Shown: piece after piece, positions 52,253 through 60,793 of the stretch
How the letters are laid out: every line of letters begins with the position of its first letter
Numbering within the stretch: the first letter of the stretch is position 1
Assembly: GCF_002499975.2 (NCBI RefSeq)
Contig: NZ_CP052766.1
Coordinates: 620,001 to 684,000 of the forward strand
Direction: 5' to 3'
Origin: Alteromonas pelagimontana
GTDB lineage: Bacteria > Pseudomonadota > Gammaproteobacteria > Enterobacterales > Alteromonadaceae
DNA: 64,000 nt
Notes under the pieces: model-generated
The model's input: the letters and a program-made list of their open reading frames with translations, nothing else
What the model was told of the DNA's origin: nothing
Databases searched by the model: none
Position numbers and translations under genes: made by a program

Positions 52253-55006
52253 TTGACAACATCACTGAAGCTGGAAAATTCGTCTTTCTTTACGTTAGCC
52301 AATGGGCTGCGCGTTATGCTATGTCATATCGACGACATAGATACCAGCTATGTATCTATGTCCGTCAAAAGCGGTCATTTCTATGATCCGGGCTCCTGCC
52401 AGGGCCTGTCCCATCTTCTCGAACACGTCATGTTCCTCGGTAGCAGGCACCTACCAAAAGCAAACAGCGTCAATGACTTAATTGAAAGTTGTGGTGGCTC
52501 GATTAACGCATGGACAGGCACAGAGTACGCCAATTACCACTTTAACTGTTATAGCCATTCATTAAAGGAAACATTGCCGGCATTTGCCGACATGCTTCGT
52601 TTGCCGTTGATGGATCCCGACGCGCTGGATAAAGAGATCCAAGCCATTGATGCCGAGTTCCAGTTTAAGCGCAAAGACGATTTACGGCGCCTCTATCAGA
52701 TTCATAAAGAAACCTGCAATCCCGCCCACCCTTTTAGTAAATTCTCAGTGGGAAATGCCGAAATATTCAAAAGTGTTCCGCTGGCAACCTTACACAGTAT
52801 GCTGCAACAGTTCCATCAGCAATATTATGTCGCCAGCAATATGTGTCTTTGTATATTTTCCTCACTGCCAAAAGATGAGGTTAAAGCAATTATCGGCCAG
52901 TCATTTAGCAGCATGAAAGCCGGCAGCGAAGCCCCGAGCGATTGGCCAGAACTCTATCAGGCAGAACAACTTGGCGTCCAAATTAACATTGTTCCGTTGC
53001 AAGCAGCGCGCCGGATGATTGTCACCTTTGCCATGCCTGGTTTACATCACGACTACCGCACCAAGTCGTTAAATTACATCAGTCATTTATTAGGGGATGA
53101 AGGCGAAGGGAGCCTTTTAGCCTTTTTAAAGGCAAGAAATTGGGTGACGAATCTTATCGCTGGCAGCGGAATTGAAGGCGAAGACTTTAAAGATTTTAAT
53201 GTCAACTTTCAGCTTACACAGCTTGGATTGGAACATCGTGCAGAAATTCTCTTAGCGCTGTTTTCCTATATCCGTCTTCTTTATGCCTCTCTTGATGATC
53301 CATGGCGTTATGAGGAAAAAGCGCAATTAGCAGCGCTTGCCTATCAATATGAAGATAATCCTAAGCTCCTCAATGTCGTGTGCGACTATTCCCAATACCT
53401 TTTTTGCTATTCGTTTGACGAGATTCCCCAGTTGCGCTCCACCATCGACTGCTTTGATCGCGAATGTATAGAAAACTCGTTATCATATATGGTTCCGGGA
53501 CGTATGCGCATAAAAACAATTGCTCCGGAAATGGACACTGACAAAGTCTGTGCTCATTATGATGCCCACTACCAAATGTCGACTTTGCCGGAAGAAATGC
53601 TTAACGCACTGCAGTCGCCACCCGACATAAAAAACATTTTCTTGCCGCCGCCGAATCCTTATCTTGGAGAAGAATATCATCTGACGTTACCAGAAGATGG
53701 CTACGATACCCCCCAACAAATTTTTTGCAGCGAGGGGAAGCGCTGCTGGTTCGCCCAGGATCATCAGTTTCACATTCCAAAAGGCGACATTTATATTTCT
53801 TTTGATTCGGCACCCTTTTGTGAAAGCCTTACTGCAATGGCAGCTAAGCGGATTTGGCTTGCAGCTTTGAACGATCATTTACAATCGAAATATTATCGCG
53901 CTGAAATCGCAGGGCTCCATTACAGAATTTACGGCCATCAGGCAGGTTTTAGTTTGCATACCCGCGGCTTTACGAATCAACAGACGTTACTCGCTTCACA
54001 GCTGTTATCAGCAATTCATGAATTTATTCCTAAACCGGAAAGCTTCGAACAACTTAAGAGCCGGCAAATTCAGAACTTGCAGAATTCGTTATTAAACAAG
54101 CCTACTAACCGGTTATTTTCCCGGCTAAGTGTACTGATACAGCGTAATACTCAAGCGCCAGTAAATCTTCTTAAAGCCGTACAGGATTGTACTTACGAGC
54201 AGTTGCTAAGCTACCGGACAGAGGCCTTTAAAAGCTACTATTTAGAATCATTTATGCACGGTAACTGGTCTTCCGAGGAAGCAATTCATTTCGGTCAACA
54301 TCTTGATCAATCCTGTCCTCATGCCAACGGCGCGCCGCTGTCTCGCGCCGTTACCCAGCTTCCGGTAGGCGAAAGCAGATTTCACGAAGTCCGCTGCGAA
54401 CATGATGATGCCGCCGTGGTTCTCTATTTGCAGGCCCCTTCCACTAACCTGCTGGATACAGCAATGTGTATGATCCTGGAGCAAATGTTGGCCGCGCCCT
54501 TTTTCAATGTGCTGCGTACCGAAAAACAACTGGGATATGTCGTCGGGACCGGATACGTACCGCATAATCAACATCCGGGTATCTCGTTTTACATTCAAAG
54601 CCCCAGCCACGGCCCAAAAGAACTACTCCATGAGATGACAACGTTCTTATTTGAACAACTTCAAGAAATAGAGTTTTACCGATTTTACTGGTCAACAATC
54701 CAACAGAATCTGCTTAAGCAGCTTGAAGAGAGAGACCTATCCATGTCTATGAAGTCTCAGCGATTGTGGGTTAGTCTGGGCATGAACGATCTTCAGTTTA
54801 ACCGCAATACACTGCTGGCAGAATGTGTAAGTAAACTCACGTTTGAAGATATACAAGCCTATGCCACCAAACTGGCTAACCGGGAACTTTTTGGTGAGCT
54901 GGTATTATTTGCATCAGGTAAGTTTTCTCCCATGGAAACTGACCCATCTACAACGCTCAATGACATTGCTGAATTTAAACGCAACACCGCCTATTTTACC
55001 GCCTAA
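52253..55006 (+). CDS. M16-family zinc peptidase (insulinase/protease III-like)
   Basis: 917-residue insulysin-type peptidase with the inverted zinc site HLLEH (54-58) in GLSHLLEHVMFLGSRHLPKA and the downstream Glu in EIQAIDAEFQFKRKDD. Four M16 half-domains cover the length; the C-terminal one has LRTEKQLGYVVGTGYVPHNQ. Start is TTG at 52253 with GAGGG upstream. No signal peptide is seen, unlike E. coli protease III, so it is probably cytoplasmic. Confidence 0.9.
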   Translation: MTTSLKLENSSFFTLANGLRVMLCHIDDIDTSYVSMSVKSGHFYDPGSCQGLSHLLEHVMFLGSRHLPKANSVNDLIESCGGSINAWTGTEYANYHFNCYSHSLKETLPAFADMLRLPLMDPDALDKEIQAIDAEFQFKRKDDLRRLYQIHKETCNPAHPFSKFSVGNAEIFKSVPLATLHSMLQQFHQQYYVASNMCLCIFSSLPKDEVKAIIGQSFSSMKAGSEAPSDWPELYQAEQLGVQINIVPLQAARRMIVTFAMPGLHHDYRTKSLNYISHLLGDEGEGSLLAFLKARNWVTNLIAGSGIEGEDFKDFNVNFQLTQLGLEHRAEILLALFSYIRLLYASLDDPWRYEEKAQLAALAYQYEDNPKLLNVVCDYSQYLFCYSFDEIPQLRSTIDCFDRECIENSLSYMVPGRMRIKTIAPEMDTDKVCAHYDAHYQMSTLPEEMLNALQSPPDIKNIFLPPPNPYLGEEYHLTLPEDGYDTPQQIFCSEGKRCWFAQDHQFHIPKGDIYISFDSAPFCESLTAMAAKRIWLAALNDHLQSKYYRAEIAGLHYRIYGHQAGFSLHTRGFTNQQTLLASQLLSAIHEFIPKPESFEQLKSRQIQNLQNSLLNKPTNRLFSRLSVLIQRNTQAPVNLLKAVQDCTYEQLLSYRTEAFKSYYLESFMHGNWSSEEAIHFGQHLDQSCPHANGAPLSRAVTQLPVGESRFHEVRCEHDDAAVVLYLQAPSTNLLDTAMCMILEQMLAAPFFNVLRTEKQLGYVVGTGYVPHNQHPGISFYIQSPSHGPKELLHEMTTFLFEQLQEIEFYRFYWSTIQQNLLKQLEERDLSMSMKSQRLWVSLGMNDLQFNRNTLLAECVSKLTFEDIQAYATKLANRELFGELVLFASGKFSPMETDPSTTLNDIAEFKRNTAYFTA

Positions 55007-55186
55007 AAGCTTATTTATTTTTATGATTTTATAAGCATTTGTTTAACATTTATACCATTCGTCCGGGGAGACAGAAAAAGTCCTTGTAGACCCGGAATGA
55101 ATTCGGCATATTGGCGTTTCGGTTTGAATGGAAGCAACCGATGAACCACGTAATTATAATGATAAGGCTAAAAAGCCGAAGGTGTA

Positions 55187-58100
55187 TTGGTGCGCTCATC
55201 CATAGCTCGTTCAGTATTATGTACGTTAATTCTGTGCGGAATATTATTCTGTTCAGACAGTGTTGCCGTTTCCATTACGGATATACATTTTTCTGAACTA
55301 AATCAAAGAGACGGTTTATCTGACAGTACAGTTCTGGATATTGCTGAAGGTAACCGCGGCTATATTTGGGTTGCGACGCTAAATGGGCTAAACCGCTATT
55401 CCGGTTCCGAATTCAAACAGTATCATCCCTCTGATGTGGACCCGCATTCTATCCCGTCTGGCTTTATTCGCAAGCTTTTTGTCGATAGTCATGGCACGCT
55501 GTGGATAGGCACCTTTAATGGTCTAGCCAAGTACGTTCCTGAAAATGATAACTTTATAGTCTTTAACAAGAGTAACTCTGGTCTTCAGTCTAACAATATC
55601 TCCTTTATCGGCGAAAGTTCCGACGGTAATCTTCTCATTGGTAACGGGCAGTCTTTACACTTTCTTGATCTGGAAAAAGATACCGTCAGCATTTTAAGCT
55701 CAAAGCTAACTTTTTCTTCTGATATTACCGTTTTACGTGATGAACCTTCTCGGATTTGGATAGGAACATACCAAAATGGAATGTATATATTTAACAAAAG
55801 CGACAAGCGCCTTTACACCACTCAAAAAGTGAACCCTTGGGGAATGAGTATTCCTTCTACCAATATCTTTGACTTACAAATTATTGAAGGGGAATACTGG
55901 GTATCGACAGAAAAAGGAATATTCCGCTTAACTAATTCAGGTGAAATTTCTGGTCTAATTAACCAGAAAATTTATCCCGAATTGTCCTCTGACCAAATAT
56001 TTTCTATAACAGAAGTTGATAACGCCGTTTGGTTAGGCACCCAAAAAGGTTTATCAATATTTGATTTGCAGTCTGGCCGGTTTGTTACTCTTGGCCCCGA
56101 GAGTAGCGTTCTTACAGGTTTGACAGAGAAAAATATTTTACAAATATTTGAAGATTCCACTGAAGGAGTATGGGTTGGTACGTACGGCGGCCTTTTCCGT
56201 TATCATCCTGAAGTAAATACTATAAAACTATTTCGAAACAAAAGGGAGTTTCAGAAGAAGCAAGATGGTAATACCGTCTGGGGGCTTGCTGAAGACAATA
56301 ACGGCTTTTTATGGTTTGTGACGCAAAATGAAGGGATTGGGAAATTCGATTTAGAAACAGGAAAAATTAATTATTTTTTATCCGAATCGTCAGAAACATT
56401 CTGGGATTTGGCTATTGATGAGTTTTCTCACTTTTGGGTAGCAACCTCAAACGGTTTAGAGGTATATTCTTTCGAAGAGGGAAAAATGGTCAAATTGGCT
56501 ACCTTATTTGAAGGTACCTTCATTGATACCTTTTTTTATAATGAGGGGCGTATCTGGCTTAACCTAGCTCACCAAAAGTTAGTTGCGGTAGACACTGCCT
56601 TACTAACGCTTTACCTTCAGGGAACATCGCCTGACCAACTAATAGAAAATATTGACCTAAAAATTGAAACAAATGATCTGGTGCCTATGTATTGGGACTC
56701 GGAAAAAAGACTATGGTTATCTGGCGAAGACGGCATTTTTATTTACAGCTATGCAAAAGAAAAAATTGTAAAGGTAATTGATGTTGAGGATGGCGTTCGG
56801 TCTCGCCCGTTGCAGGTTTACGAATGGAGTAATTTTTACTGGGTAACTACGCGTTCTAACGGCGTGCTACAAATCGATGCAAAAACATTAGAACTTCGTC
56901 GAAGCCAGGCCAGTGCTGTAGAAGGAGGAATGATTTTTTCCTCTATTGGCTTGGATGATTCTATCTGGTACGCCAACCACCTTGGGCTTCACAGAGTAGA
57001 TCTCGCAAGTTTAGCAGTAACAGAATCTTTAACATCCCCTCAGCTGAATTTCAATGTACTTAATGAAAGCGCTGTCGTAAAAACCTCTACCGGAGCCTTA
57101 GTTTTCGGCGGTAATGAAGGCTTTAACATACTCACTAAAGATGCAATAGAGCAAAGAGTTGAAACACAAAAAACCCGCGCTCCGGAATTAATAGACTTTA
57201 AAATATTTGGCGTAACAGCGAACAGTGATGATGAAAATATACCCCAAAGCTTCGCCATCGCATTTAATGATAAGATTTCGCTTAATCACGACCAGTCCCG
57301 CTTCAGCATTTCCTATAGCTTAATCAATCCTTTAATTCCTAGCGCTGTAGATTATCGTTACAGAATGCAAGGCTATGATAAAGAGTGGTTTAGTGCCCAA
57401 AATGTGAATACCGCACAATATAATAACCTCCCCTTCGGAAAGTACACTTTTGAAGTCCAGGCAAAGGAAGACGGTAAAGAGTGGTCCAACAGTAAACAAA
57501 TACCCATTGAAATTGGCCGTCCTCCTTGGCTACATAGCAGTGCGTTGATATTTTACACTCTTATTTTGGCGGGAGTACTTCTTCTTCTTGTACGCCAGTA
57601 TCAGATACGAAAATACAATCAGACTGCAATCAGAGAATCGGAAGAGCGTCTGAAGCTGACCTTGTGGAGTAGTGGCGATGAGCTTTGGGACTGGGATGTG
57701 TATCGCAGTCAGGTTTACCGTTCGAATACCTGGGGAACTCTCGACTTTCCCCAAGACAACATCCGCACCACCAGTGCCTATGATGCTAATATCCATCCGA
57801 ATGATATTCTTCGTGTCCAGGAAGCGCTAAAAGCACACCTGGAAGAGCGTACGGAATACTATGAACTCGCCTACCGCGCCAAAACCTTCAATAATAAATG
57901 GATTTGGATTTTAGATCGGGGAAAAGTGGTCACACGGGATCATAATAACCAACCCGTTCGAATGACAGGAACGCTAAAAGATATTCATCACTTAAAAGAA
58001 GCAGAGGAACAGCTCAACCTGTTCAAACGCTCTATCGAAACAATTTCCGAAGGGGTATTTATAACGAATACCAACTTCAAGTTTATCTCTGTTAATAACG

Positions 58101-59686
58101 CCTACTGTAACTATACCGGCGAAACTCGAGATCAAGCTTTAGCAACCTACATGTACTTCCATCAGTATCCTGATGCGTTTACCGAAGAAATTAAAAAGAC
58201 GCTCCGCACCAGAGGCAACTGGTTTGGCGAGGTTGAATCGGTACGGGTAAATGGTGAACGATACGAAATGGAACTGAATATTGATGCAGTGCATGATGAG
58301 GACGGACGCATCAGCCATTTTGTAGGAGTATTTTCTGATATCACTGCTCGTAAAGGCACCGAAAAAGAGCTATTGAAGCTCGCTAATACCGATCCGCTAA
58401 CGGACCTGCCCAATCGGTCTTTTTTCCAGGCTAGTCATCAGAATCTGGTACGTAAATCTGAGCCTCACGCCCTGCTCTGCCTAGACATGGATAATTTTAA
58501 GAAGATTAACGATTCTCTTGGACATCAGACAGGCGATGTACTAATTAAACAAATTGCTAAGCGATTGCAGCGCATTACAGGCAATGATGCTACCTGTTAC
58601 CGCTTAGGCGGTGATGAGTTCAGCGTGTTGATGGAAGATCATTCCGATATTCACACCATTACGCACTACGCGCAAAACGTATTAGATACCCTTTCAAGGC
58701 CATTTATTATTAATAAACAGGAATTCGTTCTTGGAGCCAGCATTGGTATAGCGTTTTATCCTGATGATGGTACAACGCCTCAGGAAATGCTGAAAAATGC
58801 TGACACTGCTATGTATTTTGCCAAAAATAACGGCGGCAATAGCTATAAATTTTTTAGTGGTGAAATGAATCAAAACGCAGTGCGCCAGTTGCAAATTGAA
58901 AACCTGATCCGACAAGGTATTAAAGACGATTTATTTACGGTTTACTATCAACCTAAGGTAGACATAGCCTCGGGCAAATTAGTCAGCATGGAAGCGTTGG
59001 TACGCTTTGAGCACCCTCATAAAGGGATTGTCAGCCCAGGGCAGTTCATACCTTTGGCAGAACAAACCGGCCAAATTATTGAAATTGGCGAACAGGTGTT
59101 GCGAAAAGCCTGTGCAGATACTAAGCGATGGGTAAACGAAGGTATATTCAGTGGCCGAGTGGCGGTAAATATCTCTGTAAAACAATTTGAGCTACCGGAT
59201 TTAGACGATCGCATTGACAAGGTACTGAACGAAGTGGGTTTATCGCCGTTACACCTGGAGTGTGAAATTACGGAAGGCACTCTTATGGAAAACCCTGAGC
59301 AAGGGTTACGAATGATGGAGCGCTTGCGGGAGCGCGGTATTCATTTAGCGCTTGACGATTTTGGTACCGGCTATTCCTCCCTTGCTTACTTAAAGCGCTT
59401 CCCTTTAAACACATTGAAGATTGATAAAGCTTTCATTGACGATATTGCAGAAAGCAGCGTAGACCGTCATATGACTGCCGCTATCATTAATATTGCTCAC
59501 AACCTGGGGCTCAAGGTAGTCGCTGAGGGTGTAGAGCATGAAAAGCAGCTTACCATCCTTAGGCGTTATGAATGTGAAATGCTGCAGGGGTACCTGTACA
59601 GTAAACCCTTAAATGCCGAACGGTTCGAAAAATTACTGCGGGAAAATCAGAAGTTACATCATTTAATTGGCCAACATTCCCTATAA
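55187..59686 (+). CDS. Giant sensor: beta-propeller, Y_Y_Y, PAS, PAS, GGDEF, EAL
   Basis: 1499 residues. A signal peptide precedes a periplasmic two-component-regulator propeller (about 35-680; repeats such as GYIWVATLNGLNRYSG, GTLWIGTFNGLAKY, GVWVGTYGGLFRYHPE). A Y_Y_Y domain follows (about 690-775, ending YNNLPFGKYTFEVQAKE), then one helix (about 784-803), two PAS domains, a cyclase domain with GGDEF (near 1142), and an EAL domain with MEALVRF, VNISVKQ, LECEITEG and ALDDFGTGYSSLAYL. Both catalytic sites look intact. The propeller-Y_Y_Y head, usual in Bacteroidetes hybrid kinases for sugars, is here wired to c-di-GMP. Confidence 0.93.
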   Translation: MVRSSIARSVLCTLILCGILFCSDSVAVSITDIHFSELNQRDGLSDSTVLDIAEGNRGYIWVATLNGLNRYSGSEFKQYHPSDVDPHSIPSGFIRKLFVDSHGTLWIGTFNGLAKYVPENDNFIVFNKSNSGLQSNNISFIGESSDGNLLIGNGQSLHFLDLEKDTVSILSSKLTFSSDITVLRDEPSRIWIGTYQNGMYIFNKSDKRLYTTQKVNPWGMSIPSTNIFDLQIIEGEYWVSTEKGIFRLTNSGEISGLINQKIYPELSSDQIFSITEVDNAVWLGTQKGLSIFDLQSGRFVTLGPESSVLTGLTEKNILQIFEDSTEGVWVGTYGGLFRYHPEVNTIKLFRNKREFQKKQDGNTVWGLAEDNNGFLWFVTQNEGIGKFDLETGKINYFLSESSETFWDLAIDEFSHFWVATSNGLEVYSFEEGKMVKLATLFEGTFIDTFFYNEGRIWLNLAHQKLVAVDTALLTLYLQGTSPDQLIENIDLKIETNDLVPMYWDSEKRLWLSGEDGIFIYSYAKEKIVKVIDVEDGVRSRPLQVYEWSNFYWVTTRSNGVLQIDAKTLELRRSQASAVEGGMIFSSIGLDDSIWYANHLGLHRVDLASLAVTESLTSPQLNFNVLNESAVVKTSTGALVFGGNEGFNILTKDAIEQRVETQKTRAPELIDFKIFGVTANSDDENIPQSFAIAFNDKISLNHDQSRFSISYSLINPLIPSAVDYRYRMQGYDKEWFSAQNVNTAQYNNLPFGKYTFEVQAKEDGKEWSNSKQIPIEIGRPPWLHSSALIFYTLILAGVLLLLVRQYQIRKYNQTAIRESEERLKLTLWSSGDELWDWDVYRSQVYRSNTWGTLDFPQDNIRTTSAYDANIHPNDILRVQEALKAHLEERTEYYELAYRAKTFNNKWIWILDRGKVVTRDHNNQPVRMTGTLKDIHHLKEAEEQLNLFKRSIETISEGVFITNTNFKFISVNNAYCNYTGETRDQALATYMYFHQYPDAFTEEIKKTLRTRGNWFGEVESVRVNGERYEMELNIDAVHDEDGRISHFVGVFSDITARKGTEKELLKLANTDPLTDLPNRSFFQASHQNLVRKSEPHALLCLDMDNFKKINDSLGHQTGDVLIKQIAKRLQRITGNDATCYRLGGDEFSVLMEDHSDIHTITHYAQNVLDTLSRPFIINKQEFVLGASIGIAFYPDDGTTPQEMLKNADTAMYFAKNNGGNSYKFFSGEMNQNAVRQLQIENLIRQGIKDDLFTVYYQPKVDIASGKLVSMEALVRFEHPHKGIVSPGQFIPLAEQTGQIIEIGEQVLRKACADTKRWVNEGIFSGRVAVNISVKQFELPDLDDRIDKVLNEVGLSPLHLECEITEGTLMENPEQGLRMMERLRERGIHLALDDFGTGYSSLAYLKRFPLNTLKIDKAFIDDIAESSVDRHMTAAIINIAHNLGLKVVAEGVEHEKQLTILRRYECEMLQGYLYSKPLNAERFEKLLRENQKLHHLIGQHSL

Positions 59687-59693
59687 CGGATTT

Positions 59694-59722
59694 TTGACGC
59701 TTTATAGAAAACCAACTATAAC
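59694..59722 (+). promoter_or_regulatory. Promoter of the small exported peptide gene
   Basis: TTGACG (59694-59699), 17 bases, TATAAC (59717-59722): one of the best sigma-70 matches in the window. The start near 59729 gives a leader of about 108 bases. Confidence 0.65.
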
Positions 59723-59836
59723 TTACTGAAATTTATGAATAAATAAATTATGGCACACTAATCGCTAATTCCTCTGTACCGGCAACAAAAAATAATAGCC
59801 GGCTGTTTGTTCAATTTAATCTCAGAGGAAGAAACG

Positions 59837-60010
59837 ATGTTGAAAGCATACGCAGTTGCACTAGTTCTATCTACAGCCACTCCAGTTGTTGCTGATACTC
59901 AAGATGGTGTTAAAGCACCAGCAACACAAAAAGAAGCAGCGACTCAGCCACAAGCAATTAAGCCAAGCGGCGGTATTTACGGTGGTTGCAAGTGCGGTAT
60001 TCATCTTTAA
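59837..60010 (+). CDS. Small exported peptide with C-terminal CKC motif
   Basis: 57 residues from the ATG at 59837, preceded by AGAGGAAG. A signal peptide (MLKAYAVALVLSTATPVVA) leads a Gln/Ala/Lys linker (TQDGVKAPATQKEAATQPQA) and a Gly/Cys end, GGIYGGCKCGIHL. The mature form would be about 38 residues. The two Cys and His at the extreme end could bind metal or be modified. Own promoter and UUCG-capped terminator suggest a well expressed single-gene transcript. No family recognised. Confidence 0.75.
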   Translation: MLKAYAVALVLSTATPVVADTQDGVKAPATQKEAATQPQAIKPSGGIYGGCKCGIHL

Positions 60011-60026
60011 GATGAAAAAATTCTAG

Positions 60027-60054
60027 AAAAAAGAGAGGTTCGCCTCTCTTTTTT
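60027..60054 (+). terminator. UUCG-capped intrinsic terminator
   Basis: GAGAGG-TTCG-CCTCTC (60033-60048) flanked by A and T runs; the tetraloop and six following T make it strong for the peptide mRNA. Confidence 0.9.
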
Positions 60055-60793
60055 ATCAATATATATAATAGTTTATGTGTGTTAAAGATAATAATATCAC
60101 CTTCACCATTAAATCCGCTTTCAGCCGTTCGTTCCTGTTTCCTCGCTGCAGTTCAATGCAATATTTTAATCCCTCTCCATAACATTCATTTATAAGTGAA
60201 TACAGCCGCGAAAAACTGCCGTTGTTAACCAGTCTAGCCTTGCCTCCACTATCATGATTATTCAAGCTGCTTTCAAAGCCAGTTGATACGCGAGAACAAG
60301 GGTCTTTAGTAAGCGCAAAGCTCAAGGCGTCGTGGGGCTCATTTTCATGTAGACCAGGCTAAATAAGAGGCTTTCAGCGACCCTTAGGACGTTTCTCTTG
60401 AGTCTTGTGGTTACGCTGTTTGCCAGAAAACAGCCTGTATAAGAATAGCGGCGACCTAATCATCAACCAGCGACTGCGTCACTTTTATTACCTACTGGCT
60501 AAACTCAGTGAAATAAAAATCGCTGCAACTGGCCAGCTTCTTTTATTTTCTCGTGCAGAGTCAATATTTTGACGTCAGCATGGAACTTAATTACCACTCC
60601 GTAGAATTAATGTTCTTCGAAAGCGTTAGGGTTTTTACTGGGAATATCGAGCTGGCTGGATTGAATGATTAATGAAGGCCACTCTCCTCTTTTGAAGGAA
60701 AAGTCAAATCAATGCCCCATAAAGAAAAATGCCAGTCAATTAACTGACTGGCACTGAGGCAATGAATGGCGTCTTCTTAGTTAAGATCGACAG
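60055..60793. other. Gene-poor stretch between the peptide gene and fadJ
   Basis: About 740 bases. An 89-codon minus-strand frame (60056-60325) has no good start, ribosome site or recognisable domain. The remainder has stops in all frames. It could be decayed sequence. Only the fadJ terminator is supported. Confidence 0.45.
60725..60753 (-). terminator. Terminator of the fadI-fadJ operon
   Basis: Read leftwards TGCCAGTCA, loop GTTAAT and TGACTGGCA are followed by TTTTTCTTT. It lies about 40 bases after the fadJ stop. It is strikingly similar to the hairpin at the left end of the IS4 element. Confidence 0.8.

Noticed and set aside
60056..60325. 89-codon minus-strand frame downstream of the Cys-peptide gene
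   Set aside because: No ribosome site, no similarity I recognise, and its 3' end runs into the terminator area of the peptide gene.
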